From Porticoccaceae bacterium (GTDB lineage: Bacteria > Pseudomonadota > Gammaproteobacteria > Pseudomonadales > Porticoccaceae), in assembly GCA_002731695.1 (NCBI GenBank), contig PCCK01000012.1, forward strand, positions 38,267 to 96,269: 58,003 bases of DNA, in the 5' to 3' direction. Positions 49,943 to 58,003 of the stretch are shown piece by piece; within the stretch, counting starts at the first letter, position 1; each line of letters begins with the position of its first letter. Below the pieces are notes generated by a model. That model saw only the letters and a list, made by a program, of their open reading frames with translations. It was not told the origin of the DNA and ran no database searches. The translations under genes were made by a program, and so were the position numbers.

Positions 49943-52243
49943 TTAGAATCTATAACGCATTTTTAGCTGAATTCCTTCATGTTCACGGTTAACAAACCCT
50001 TGGTTCAATAGTCTACTCAGACTTTCGTTTGCAAATGAACTTGTGTAATAGCCTCCTCTACTGAACACGACAAAAATTTCGGATAACGGAGCAATTTTGT
50101 ATCTATATCTAATTTGGATACCGCTGTTACTCCTACTAAAGTCTGTTGGGCTGTGTGAGGAAAGAAAGAGATGACCACTTGAATTGATATCAAAACTTTC
50201 GATGGCATCTCCAGTAACACTGGTCCATTGTAATTTAAACCTTAACTCTTGTTTCTCGGTGGGATACCAGTCAAACCTTATATTGGTAATATATTTTGAC
50301 GTATCGAAGGTGCTCAATATTTGGTTTCCTGAATTCCAGATCAGTTCACTGTCAGATATCTCGTATTTTAGCCCTATTGTGAATTGCATGTCCTCAGATA
50401 GGTAAATTTTTGGATCATACGAAATGGATTTTGTAAAACCCTGTATATTGTTATGAGATATAAATAAGTTTCCATCATGAAATATTGCTCCTTCCTTTAA
50501 TCCGCTAAAAGATAAGCTACCCCCAAATTTTTCAGGCTGTTTGAAGACTCCGTTGCCTCGTGTCTCCAAGTCATTCCAACTTGCTGAGTTAGCCCAAATT
50601 TGTGAGGAGACTCTTCTTGTGGACAGAAAATCCCATGATTTTTTTAGATAGAATCTTTTAAGAAGTTTTTGGCCATTTAAATTTTCCTCATACGCAAAAG
50701 AAAAGCGAGTTTCTGTTGATGAGAGGTTGGTTTGCTCTTTAAAACGCGTTTTCTTATAACTAGTTGAACCAAATATGCTGTTGTAATTATTCCGGAGCAT
50801 AAAACCCATATCATTCATATCGAAATCTTTTCCATAATGTACTGCGGTAATTTCATGTTCCCAGTTCTTGTCAGGGACATAAAACCAGTCGAGCCAACCC
50901 GCGTAATCGGCAATCCGAGAGCTCATTTTTGGGCCTTGGCGTCTTAATTCACTACGCATCAATGCGCCACGAAGTCGGTTAGTTTTATTAGGTCTCAATT
51001 CGAAGTCATAGTTTTCAACTCGCGCAGTGCGATACTCGTTGCGTATGTCTGCATATGTGAGTTGGTGACCGAACGAAAGTCGCCCGAAAGTGTTCTTAAT
51101 TTTCGTTGAGAAAAATCGATTGCTGAAAAGTGCGCCATCACTTTCTTCTTGCACCGCTAAAACACCTAATCCCATTTGATCTAACTGATGTATTGCCTTT
51201 AAGGCATATTTAATCTGTATTGGGGAGCCATTATCGTCTTGACCGGCACCAAGTCGACGAGTGTGTAAAATCGTCTCTCGCGTCCAGCCTCTGGTGGGTA
51301 TTACGTTGGTGAATATAGTTTGGTTGTTGGTAAAGAATAAGCGCTTCTCATCTACAAATGTCTCTATTGCTGAAAAATTAATTACTAAATCGTCGCTCTC
51401 AACTTGACCAAAGTCTGGTTTTAATGCACCGATTATTTCTGTGCCTAAAATAGGGGTCCAGTTAAAATCAATACCCAGAGAGGTGTCATTATCTGAGGCA
51501 GGATTGTTTTTGGAAAAAATTTTATGTTTTAACGCTATATATGGCGAAAAATCAAAGGATTTAGTTCGTTCTGGTGTGACCTCTATTGGTACCCAGTCCT
51601 CGATAAACGAAGGTTTACTATAATGTGTGTTAGGAAATGCGAACCGCAAACTCTTGCTGTGGACTAATCTTGCGAACATAAATGTGATATTTCTCTTTCC
51701 ATTTTTTTGAGATAGTGGAGCTACTGACCAAGGAATATGTATCTCGGTAAACCAATATCGATCGTCAGCACTGGTTGCTGATGTCCAAATACCATCCCAC
51801 GAGGAGGAGAAGTTGCCGGGACTTAATATCCCGTCCCTTTGCCCATTGGCAGAGCTTACTATAAAGCTGTGTCCGACATTGGAGCCCTCATCAAAGCCAA
51901 TGTACACCTGATTTGAGTCCGTGGAGTCATAAATCGACTTCATATCACGTGCAAATATTCTTTTTGTTCGGTCTGATAGTTTCGGTTGGTAGTTTTTAAA
52001 ACCAATATAGATGCCTTTTTTGTTTGTAACAACGAGGGCGACGGTTTCATATTTCGCGGCGTCGAGGGTCAGTGGAGAAATCGTTATAAACTGATCAAAC
52101 TTTTTAGCGTCATTCCATTGTTGCTCATTGAGAACACCGTCAACTACTATTTCTCCTATAGCTGGCCAGTGGATTAAAGTGAAAAGGGAGTAAAGCAGAA
52201 CCTTTCGAAAAAACTTCTTAAAACTCTGACTGGGATTCACCAT
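49943..52243 (-). CDS. DUF5916 outer-membrane protein with CBM9-like N-terminal domain
   Basis: From ATG 52243 the protein has 766 residues: a signal peptide (FFRKVLLYSLFTLIHWPAIG), a carbohydrate-binding-family-9-like domain starting EIVVDGVLNEQQWNDA, then the DUF5916 part with the hallmark DFGQVESDDLVINFSAIETF and DEKRLFFTNN, and a long C-terminal beta-barrel ending MRYRF, as expected for outer-membrane insertion. The frame extends to 52330, but that would put 29 residues before the signal peptide. Function unknown; related proteins often occur with TonB receptors and hydrolases. Confidence 0.85.
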   Translation of the reverse strand: MVNPSQSFKKFFRKVLLYSLFTLIHWPAIGEIVVDGVLNEQQWNDAKKFDQFITISPLTLDAAKYETVALVVTNKKGIYIGFKNYQPKLSDRTKRIFARDMKSIYDSTDSNQVYIGFDEGSNVGHSFIVSSANGQRDGILSPGNFSSSWDGIWTSATSADDRYWFTEIHIPWSVAPLSQKNGKRNITFMFARLVHSKSLRFAFPNTHYSKPSFIEDWVPIEVTPERTKSFDFSPYIALKHKIFSKNNPASDNDTSLGIDFNWTPILGTEIIGALKPDFGQVESDDLVINFSAIETFVDEKRLFFTNNQTIFTNVIPTRGWTRETILHTRRLGAGQDDNGSPIQIKYALKAIHQLDQMGLGVLAVQEESDGALFSNRFFSTKIKNTFGRLSFGHQLTYADIRNEYRTARVENYDFELRPNKTNRLRGALMRSELRRQGPKMSSRIADYAGWLDWFYVPDKNWEHEITAVHYGKDFDMNDMGFMLRNNYNSIFGSTSYKKTRFKEQTNLSSTETRFSFAYEENLNGQKLLKRFYLKKSWDFLSTRRVSSQIWANSASWNDLETRGNGVFKQPEKFGGSLSFSGLKEGAIFHDGNLFISHNNIQGFTKSISYDPKIYLSEDMQFTIGLKYEISDSELIWNSGNQILSTFDTSKYITNIRFDWYPTEKQELRFKLQWTSVTGDAIESFDINSSGHLFLSSHSPTDFSRSNSGIQIRYRYKIAPLSEIFVVFSRGGYYTSSFANESLSRLLNQGFVNREHEGIQLKMRYRF

Positions 52244-52563
52244 TAGCTTGTTTTGTTTCCAACTATTTTCAAAAAGTACGGTATTATGCTTGGGATTGTA
52301 CATCTTAGGCGGAACATTACCCCCGTTCATCCATATAATAGAACTTTTTCGATAGCCAACCCAATGATGCCTGCATACTTTGATTTATTTAGTCGCTATT
52401 TGTTTATTTGGAGGTGATGTCCAGGCTGGAGGTTTATTATATGCCTTTGAAAAATGTTTATTACTTTTACTTTAGAAAATAAGAAAAGCGATATTAACTA
52501 TTTGGTAAAGTTATAAAGTTTGAGATATTTTAAAAATAAGTCGATAACACACTCTTGGATTAG

Positions 52564-52848
52564 CTTTTATTTATTGAGGAATTTACCGACAGCGAGTTGG
52601 TAGACAATAATTTTAATGAAGCGAATGTGGACATTTCCGTTTAGAACGATGGTGCCGTTACTTTGGGCTATTACGCTATTATTGGGGTTGGTAACGAGTA
52701 AGATTCGGCGTTTTTGGTTACACAACATATAATCATTGTTGATACGCTGCGTAGAAACACCGCTAATGAAGTGCAAAGAATGTTTCAGGAGTTTAGTGCA
52801 AGAATTTCACTCACTGACCTATTATTTTTAGATGAGATGGTAATATGA
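52564..52848 (+). pseudogene. Possible decayed BON-like gene fragment with two in-frame stops
   Basis: One forward frame reads IEEFTDSELVDNNFNEANVD-ISV, TAG (52642-52644), NDGAVTLGYYAIIGVGNE, TAA (52699-52701), then DSAFLVTQHIIIVDTLRRNT and a helical tail to TGA 52846-52848. The order of an acidic helix, a V-D-I-S-V strand, DGAVTL and a later IVDTLRRN resembles a BON domain (the family pattern is I.V..G.V.L.G then V.GV..V.N). The resemblance is by eye and weak in the second half. The final TGA overlaps the next small ORF as ATGA. Confidence 0.3.
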
Positions 52849-53012
52849 AAATTATTTTAGCTTTTGTAATTGTGGGAATAATTGGGTTTTACTTGGGTTA
52901 CTTGTGGATTGTTAGCCTCTGTGCATTCGGATGTGTTTTCGCAGTTATCCACTCAAATGATAAAAGGAGGGCAAGATTGCAGGAAGGGAAAGAAGACGAG
53001 GACGTTGAATAG
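52845..53012 (+). CDS. Small membrane protein, 55 residues, unknown
   Basis: ATG 52845 with a GAGATGG seven bases upstream opens a 55-residue peptide: one long hydrophobic segment (MKIILAFVIVGIIGFYLGYL and onward to about residue 34) followed by a strongly charged tail (NDKRRARLQEGKEDEDVE). Such a plan fits a bitopic small membrane protein. Its ATG overlaps the stop of the preceding decayed frame. Confidence 0.45.
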   Translation: MKIILAFVIVGIIGFYLGYLWIVSLCAFGCVFAVIHSNDKRRARLQEGKEDEDVE

Positions 53013-53204
53013 ATAGCTTGGGTAACTTCAAGTTTCCAAAACAGTGATATTCTAAGAGTTGAGTACAAATCGTGACAGGAGCCCATAAAATACTATTTAA
53101 GGGCTAGAGCCGCTGAGTTTATGCTCTGAAGTGATAGTTTTATTCTTTTGATTCATAACAAAAGGCTTGGTCGCGGTTGTTTTACCAATTATTTCTAACA
53201 GTAT

Positions 53205-53402
53205 TTATTTAAAAAAATTAAAGACAAGAGACAGAACAATACTTATTACTAAGCATGTCACTACAGGGAATGCAAATGAGGAATTTCCTGACTGGATAAA
53301 TATGTCGCCTGGCAGTTGACCCAACGGTAGTTTCTTCAAATATGGATAGAGAAAACCAACTAATATTAGAATAAGTCCGGAAATAATTAGGATTTGCTGC
53401 AC
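53205..53402 (-). CDS. DUF2905 membrane protein
   Basis: Two-segment membrane protein of 65 residues. The family hallmark is LPLGQLPGDIFIQ between the segments, followed by FAFPVVTCLVISIVLSLV. I chose GTG 53402, with GGAG seven bases before it, which gives a family-like start (QQILIISGLIL); an ATG at 53429 would add nine residues. Function unknown. It follows the GST gene by 30 bases on the same strand. Confidence 0.85.
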   Translation of the reverse strand: MQQILIISGLILILVGFLYPYLKKLPLGQLPGDIFIQSGNSSFAFPVVTCLVISIVLSLVFNFFK

Positions 53403-53432
53403 ACGGTGTCTCCAGCAGTGGTTTGACAATCT

Positions 53433-54125
53433 TTAGATAAGGTTTTCAGTATTCTTTGTTCCTGTGGGGTGTGCAGTCCCATTAATTATCAGTTTGGGTG
53501 ACACTCCTATATCGATTAATTTTGGTCGTGTTTCGAGGTAGTTTCTCACAGGATCAATAGATTCGATTGCCTTTAGTAGCGCTGTTATTCGTGGAAACTT
53601 TAAAAAAATATTCTGATAGAGTGTTCGTGCGAGATCGAGGTGATGATAAGCAAGAAAATCACATGCTCTGGGCTCGCTATCAACAAAGAAAGGGCTGTTT
53701 GTCGAGTCAAGTGCATGTTCTAGATTTTCAATTTTCTTTGTTAACGCGGGTAACAAAGAAGCTTTTTTTGTCGAGAAGTCCTCTCCGACTGCAAAATTTA
53801 AGATCGGATTAAGAGGTAAAAATAAATCATGTGCGCCCAACAGAATGGAGTGCATTTTTGCGGCGGTTAAAGGGTTGGGGTGATTAAGGCCGGCGAGTTG
53901 CTGGAGATACCCCAAAATCGCAATGCTTTGGGGGATCTGATGAGCATCATCAACAACTAGTAAGGGCAGTTGCTTGAATGGTAAAGTTGGTTTCACATTT
54001 TCCCAGTCTTTTTTGAAGAAGTCCCAAGACATCTCATAGTTATACCTGATTCCAGCATAGTGCATAAGCATTTGAGGAGCTTCTGCAAGAGACCTCATTT
54101 TAAAATAGATGAGTTTTAGCGCCAT
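53433..54125 (-). CDS. Glutathione S-transferase family protein
   Basis: A 230-residue protein with an N-terminal thioredoxin-like domain (LKLIYFKMRSLAEAPQMLMH, LPFKQLPLLVVDD, where the cis-Pro loop is followed by QIPQSIAILGYL, the glutathione-binding Glu/Ser region with Gln in this case) and an all-helical C-terminal domain (about 85-205). Closest in style to sigma/prostaglandin-synthase-like GSTs. AGAGG lies seven bases before the ATG. Substrate unknown. Confidence 0.88.
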   Translation of the reverse strand: MALKLIYFKMRSLAEAPQMLMHYAGIRYNYEMSWDFFKKDWENVKPTLPFKQLPLLVVDDAHQIPQSIAILGYLQQLAGLNHPNPLTAAKMHSILLGAHDLFLPLNPILNFAVGEDFSTKKASLLPALTKKIENLEHALDSTNSPFFVDSEPRACDFLAYHHLDLARTLYQNIFLKFPRITALLKAIESIDPVRNYLETRPKLIDIGVSPKLIINGTAHPTGTKNTENLI

Positions 54126-54510
54126 GTATAACCTCTGTGGGTCAGAAAACTGATCTGATCAACAATACCTTTATTCTACTTGAATTTTAAGAAAAATGGA
54201 TCTTGTATTCTGCTATCAGGAAACGCTTTCTCCTTCACAGTGCGCAGTTGCAAAATACAGCGTCTAAAATATCCTGATAAGTTACGCTCTAGATGAATTT
54301 CTCAATAAGGAAAAAATGACGCAGATGAGCACTCATAGGCAATTTTAACCGTCAGTGTTTGGTAAGTATTTTTCTATGGAAAGACGAAAAAAGTCACGTT
54401 TGATACGACATTGAATTCTTTCCTTAATTGTGTGAACGCGCGGGTATACTTCACGTGCGTTATGTCAAAGCAATAGAAGTGATTACATAACCAACAGATT
54501 CCTCATTCGT
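54126..54510. other. 385-base divergent gap between GST and DUF1330 genes
   Basis: No gene. It holds the start regions of both neighbours and an imperfect inverted repeat at 54435-54461 with a -10-like TATACT in its centre. Confidence 0.5.
54435..54461 (+). promoter_or_regulatory. Inverted repeat around a -10-like box upstream of the DUF1330 gene
   Basis: AACGCGCG (54435-54442) and CGTGCGTT (54454-54461) pair with one mismatch. TATACT at 54445-54450 sits between the arms. No good -35 box is seen at 15-18 bases upstream. An operator overlapping the promoter is a reasonable guess, not shown. Confidence 0.3.
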
Positions 54511-54777
54511 ATGTCAGAGGCGGCTATTAAAAAATGGTACTGGATAACGCATGCTGCCATCGCAAAGGATCTTGAACTTCATCAAAAATGTTTTGAGGCA
54601 GCGTCATATCTCGAAAGGAGAGGCGATTTCAAAATGGTTTGTGGAAGACCGTTAAAAGCTACTCATGAAGGGCACTTAATGAAGTTCGGAGCAGTGTTAG
54701 AGTTTAGCACTGAGGGGAAAGCAAAAACTTACTATAAAATTGACGATTATCAGGCCGTAGCTCTGCAAATCCGATAG
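54511..54777 (+). CDS. DUF1330-like small protein
   Basis: An 88-residue soluble protein. The order of an N-terminal strand (KKWYWITHAAI), a helix, RRGDFKMVCGRPL, KFGAVLEFSTEGKAKTYYKI and DDYQAV matches the dimeric ferredoxin-like DUF1330 fold (family pattern: GG.F.VRGG, VVIEFPS.E.A..WY.S..YQ). The biochemical role of the family is unknown. No ribosome site is visible before ATG 54511, so the start is uncertain. Confidence 0.6.
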   Translation: MSEAAIKKWYWITHAAIAKDLELHQKCFEAASYLERRGDFKMVCGRPLKATHEGHLMKFGAVLEFSTEGKAKTYYKIDDYQAVALQIR

Positions 54778-55070
54778 TGTAAAGAAGACCTCATTAATCG
54801 AAGAGGAAGTCGCTGATTATGTATTTCGGACACAAACCAAGTTTTTCGGAGAAAAATGATGAGCTACACTTCTATTCGATGTCAAAGGAGCCAATTGTCG
54901 AACACAAAGGACCAATCCTTGCTAAATAAGTTAAAACACCATTATTTGAAGATTCCACATTGTGACTTGTTACAAACTCAGTGTGATTGCGCCGAAAAAT
55001 ATGCGGGTATTGAGTGCGTTTGATACATATCATCAAATTTACATAACCACTCTGTTTGTTTTTTGAAAAC

Positions 55071-55955
55071 TTATCTGTTTGAACAAGAAACTTTAAAAAA
55101 CTCAAGAACGGCTTCATACCGATGAGTCCAATCAGGTTGATGATGGCTATCTCCCTGGAATACCTGGCTGACGTAGTTTAGTGAGTTTGTTTTTTCTAAA
55201 ATCTTATCGATTTTGGCTTGATAACGTCCATATAAAGCATCAAGTCCCTCAGTACCCCGGTCAAAATAAATAATCGGCCTGTGCTCATTACTCAGAGTGC
55301 TCCCAACATAATTAATTAGGGCGTCTGCAATGTAGGGATCATCTCGGGAAATTTTCTTTCCTAGGGACAATGTAAGATATTGATGCAGCAATATACCGGT
55401 CCAATGTGTCGACAAACAGCCAGTAAATCCGAACAGGCTTGGATTTTGTAAGGATAGATCCAAGGCTGCAAGAGCCCCCATGCTAATTCCAATCGTCCCA
55501 AAATTCCTTCTTGACAGTGTGATGTGAAATTGCGCCTCAAACCAAGGCTTAAACTCCTCAACAACGAATCGCGAGTATTGAAAATCTCTCGCGTCAATAA
55601 AGCTTGAGTATACGAATTTGGTTACGGGGTTCTTGATAAACTTAATAGACTTCTTTGGAAAATATTCGCTGTAGCGACGACTACTGGAACAAAAGCCTTT
55701 TCTGAGCGCTTTAGCACTGCTTAAGGCCACTATCAAAACGTTAGAGAAGGCAATTTCACCCTGCTCCAATTGACCTTGGTTAATATCTAGTGAAAGAGAA
55801 GGGGCACTGGAAACAAAATTTTCACCATCATGTAACAGTATCACCAGTGTTTTCTTTGACACAGTTTTTTGTTTTTTCGATGCATAAACTACAACGTCTT
55901 TTTTACTAACATTTTGTGAGTGGAGTGTTTCTTTTCTTATTATTTGGAAGTTCAT
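55071..55955 (-). CDS. Putative alpha/beta-hydrolase esterase (enterochelin-esterase-like)
   Basis: A 294-residue hydrolase. LVILLHDGENF marks the oxyanion region, GTIGISMGALAALDLSLQNP contains the nucleophile Ser in GxSxG, IIYFDRGTEGLD follows with a likely acid, and GDSHHQPDWTHR carries the catalytic His. No signal peptide, so it is probably cytoplasmic. The substrate is unknown; members of this class act on siderophore esters, acetylated sugars or S-formylglutathione. Confidence 0.85.
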   Translation of the reverse strand: MNFQIIRKETLHSQNVSKKDVVVYASKKQKTVSKKTLVILLHDGENFVSSAPSLSLDINQGQLEQGEIAFSNVLIVALSSAKALRKGFCSSSRRYSEYFPKKSIKFIKNPVTKFVYSSFIDARDFQYSRFVVEEFKPWFEAQFHITLSRRNFGTIGISMGALAALDLSLQNPSLFGFTGCLSTHWTGILLHQYLTLSLGKKISRDDPYIADALINYVGSTLSNEHRPIIYFDRGTEGLDALYGRYQAKIDKILEKTNSLNYVSQVFQGDSHHQPDWTHRYEAVLEFFKVSCSNR

Positions 55956-56378
55956 ATTTGAGCTTTCACATAAAACCTTTTTGCTGGTTTTACATCGGTA
56001 GAAATTGATAATAGTAGCAAAAGTGGTAAATCCTTTTGTTGAATTGTACTTAGGAATAACTTTCGCACACCGGTAAAGAAATATTCGTCGAACTTTTTAC
56101 GTTACTAAAATTAACTTTTTGGTAGTCTACTAGCAAATTTCATAAGGATCGCCATAATAAACATCTTACAAAGAGCCTTTTTGCTTGCCGTTGATATCTC
56201 AATCAGTAACAGTCACTCGATTGGAAATTTTTAGTTCCCTCGGCGAATACGTATGTCCTTAAATGTGTTTTGAAAGATTCAATATACGCTCATACAGATT
56301 TCCATCACAATGAGATAGCTAGTATAAAGATCATTAAAATATCCCCGCCTAATTTAAATGTTAAAGGTTATAACGATT
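55956..56378. other. 423-base divergent gap before the GH3 gene
   Basis: AT-rich gap between the esterase and GH3 gene. No gene found. An AAAGG ribosome site near 56363-56367 belongs to the GH3 gene. No promoter boxes strong enough to list. Confidence 0.5.
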
Positions 56379-58003
56379 ATGACTATGAAAACTCTTAGGC
56401 TGTCAACAATTGTAACCCTGCTTTGTGTCTTCTGTAACAATAATGCAAAAACATCCAGCGATTTGATGTCATATGACCTAGAGGAAATACTCTCCAATTT
56501 AAGTGTTCAAGAAAAGATCGAGCTCGTGACGGGAGTAGGCTATGAGTATAGTCCACAAGGAGTGACCGGCTACACAACCTCAATCGAGAGATTTGGGGTT
56601 CCACACATGGCACTTTTGGATGGACCTCAGGGAATTAGAATTGATTGGTCAAAAAAAGATTTCAATTACTCTATTCGCCCAACTGCTTTTCCCACGGCAA
56701 CAGTTCTTGCCTCTTCGTGGGATGAAAATTTGGTTTTTAGAGTAGGCGAGGGTATCGGTAAGGAGGCACGGCACATTTATGCAGACATTATTTTGGGCCC
56801 GGGGATAAATTTGCAGCGAAATCCGTTAGGAGGAAGAAATTTTGAATATTACTCCGAGGATCCGATTTTAACTGGGCGCATAGGCTCATCTATGGTTCGA
56901 GGTATCCAGTCAGTTGGAGTTGGAGCCACACTCAAACATTTTGTCGCGAATAATTCTGAGACGAATCGAGCTGCTCTGGATATTATTGTTGACGAAAAAA
57001 CATTACGGGAGCTGTATTTGAGGGGATTTAAGATTGCAGTTCAAGATAGTCAGCCGAGGGCAGTGATGACGGCTTATAACCTGCTAAATGGAGTACACAC
57101 TTCACAAGATAGTAAGCTGATCACTCAGATACTTAAGAAAGAGTGGGGCTTTGACGGGCTCGTGATGACTGATTGGAAGAGCGGCACCGATCCGGCTCAG
57201 CAAATTTCAGCTGGAGTGAATCTCATAATGCCTGGTAGCTCGAATGACCGCGCTTCCATAAAAAAATCGCTTCAATCTGGAAAACTCCGAATGGAACAAC
57301 TTGATCGATCTGTAAAGGAAGTGTTGAGGGCGGCATTAAACCCACTGCCGACCCGTGGTAGTTATAAGTTATCAAATAAAGAAAACCTTCTAAAAAATAA
57401 TCGTTCGCTGGCTCGTGTCGCTGCCGCAAATGGCATGGTTTTGCTGCAAAATAAGGGAAAAAAACTTCCGCTAAAAGGCAATATCAAGGAAATAGCCTTT
57501 TTTGGGAATGGTAGTTATCACTCGTTGATTAGTGGTTTGGGCAGTGGAAGAGTCTGTTCGACTTATAGGGTAAACATAATTGAAGGCGCCTCAAACTTTG
57601 GCTATGGACAATCGAAACTGCTTGAGGAAATTATGAGAAATTATCTTCCCAACTCTAATCCTCATTCGGTATGCGATTATGGCGGTGGTTTCGGTCAAGA
57701 TCCTGAATTGATCGATGAAAGAAATATTAGCGAGAAAGAAATTGGCTTGATCGAGAGACAAAGCGATGCCGCGATTATCACGCTAAGAAGGCTCCCCGGC
57801 GAGGGAAAAGATTTGTCTGAAGAAGACCATTTTGAGGTAAGCCAAACTGAACTGTCCTTAGTTCGATCAGTTTCAGAAATTTATCGAAACGAGAATAAAC
57901 CAGTGATTGTAATTCTAAATGTGCCCGCTCCAATAGAGACAGAGAGCTGGACAGATTTTGTAGACGCGATTCTGGTTTCTTGGTTAGGAGGGCAAGAAAT
58001 GGG
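56379..58003 (+). CDS. Glycoside hydrolase family 3 beta-glucosidase-like (3' end cut off)
   Basis: Exo-glycosidase, 541 codons visible and open to the right edge. An N-terminal signal-like segment (LSTIVTLLCVFC) is followed at once by Cys19, but the residue before it is Phe, so lipidation is doubtful. The GH3 barrel has GVPHMALLDGPQGIR, RNPLGGRNFEYYSEDP, KHFVANNSETNR, MTAYNLLNGVH and the nucleophile Asp265 in GLVMTDWKSG. The second domain begins near residue 345 (RVAAANGMVLLQNKG) and reaches SWLGGQEMG, where the window ends. Such enzymes hydrolyse beta-linked oligosaccharides in the periplasm. Confidence 0.95.
   Translation, partial: MTMKTLRLSTIVTLLCVFCNNNAKTSSDLMSYDLEEILSNLSVQEKIELVTGVGYEYSPQGVTGYTTSIERFGVPHMALLDGPQGIRIDWSKKDFNYSIRPTAFPTATVLASSWDENLVFRVGEGIGKEARHIYADIILGPGINLQRNPLGGRNFEYYSEDPILTGRIGSSMVRGIQSVGVGATLKHFVANNSETNRAALDIIVDEKTLRELYLRGFKIAVQDSQPRAVMTAYNLLNGVHTSQDSKLITQILKKEWGFDGLVMTDWKSGTDPAQQISAGVNLIMPGSSNDRASIKKSLQSGKLRMEQLDRSVKEVLRAALNPLPTRGSYKLSNKENLLKNNRSLARVAAANGMVLLQNKGKKLPLKGNIKEIAFFGNGSYHSLISGLGSGRVCSTYRVNIIEGASNFGYGQSKLLEEIMRNYLPNSNPHSVCDYGGGFGQDPELIDERNISEKEIGLIERQSDAAIITLRRLPGEGKDLSEEDHFEVSQTELSLVRSVSEIYRNENKPVIVILNVPAPIETESWTDFVDAILVSWLGGQEM

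Larger units (their letters stand above)
52331..53204. other. 874-base gap with a possible decayed gene and a small membrane protein
   Basis: No full-length gene. It contains the 52564-52848 frame with two internal stops and the 55-residue membrane ORF at 52845-53012, each listed separately. The remainder (52331-52563 and 53013-53204) shows nothing I can interpret. Confidence 0.5.

Noticed and set aside
52567-52776. Reverse-strand frame of 69 residues
   Set aside because: It is antisense to the better-supported BON-like frame and has no ribosome site or family resemblance.
54819-54929. 36-residue frame after the DUF1330 gene with AGAGGAAG upstream
   Set aside because: Very short, no fold or family signal. 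The 293-base gap 54778-55070 otherwise holds nothing I can support.

Overview
The window looks like chromosomal DNA of a free-living, probably marine gammaproteobacterium with moderately low GC and tightly packed genes. The basis is gene order: lptM-lysA against cyaY, hemC-hemD-hemX-hemY, tilS-pyrG-kdsA-eno-ftsB-ispD-ispF-truD-pcm-nlpD, and proA-nadD-rsfS-rlmH-mrdA-mrdB-mltB-rlpA-dacA-ybeD-lipB-lipA are all typical of that class. I cannot name a genus. Several neighbours that usually sit in these strings are missing (accA before tilS, surE between truD and pcm, rpoS after nlpD), which suggests a streamlined or rearranged genome. No tRNA, rRNA, CRISPR array, insertion sequence or phage gene was found.

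Layout. 1-7461: lysine (lysA, cut by the left edge), LptM lipoprotein, frataxin, argininosuccinate lyase and the heme operon. 7468-11658: a leftward trmL-flavodoxin-mnmC(o) set facing tilS; all three tRNA genes act on anticodon position 34. 11770-20627: a long rightward run covering CTP, KDO, glycolysis, FtsB, isoprenoids, TruD, Pcm, a DUF368 polyprenyl-phosphate transporter and NlpD. 20756-27448: a K+-dependent type membrane pyrophosphatase, an RND adaptor/permease pair and a small unknown gene. 27620-38622: the leftward lipoate / cell-elongation / NAD / proline cluster. 38757-44748: sirtuin, ferrochelatase, RF3, an acyltransferase, an AI-2E family protein and an exported peroxiredoxin. 44962-58003: a looser accessory-like stretch with long gaps: TonB receptor, Ubi-type monooxygenase, DUF5916 outer-membrane protein, DUF2905, a glutathione transferase, a DUF1330 protein, an esterase and a GH3 glycosidase cut by the right edge.

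How the genes work together. PBP2, RodA, MltB, RlpA, DacA, NlpD, FtsB and DUF368 all serve peptidoglycan synthesis, remodelling or lipid-carrier recycling. KdsA supplies LPS and LptM assists its assembly machinery. HemC/D/X/Y plus HemH cover part of heme synthesis. The right part resembles a scavenging set for external glycans or related compounds, but the genes are not arranged as one operon.

Best points for a second look: rlpA needs a frameshift at a run of ten T to have a start codon and signal peptide; MltB carries an inserted LysM domain; MnmC is only its oxidase half and is translationally coupled to a flavodoxin inside the position-34 cluster; and one gap holds what looks like a decayed BON-like gene with two in-frame stops. 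I did not find a convincing wholly new multi-gene system.
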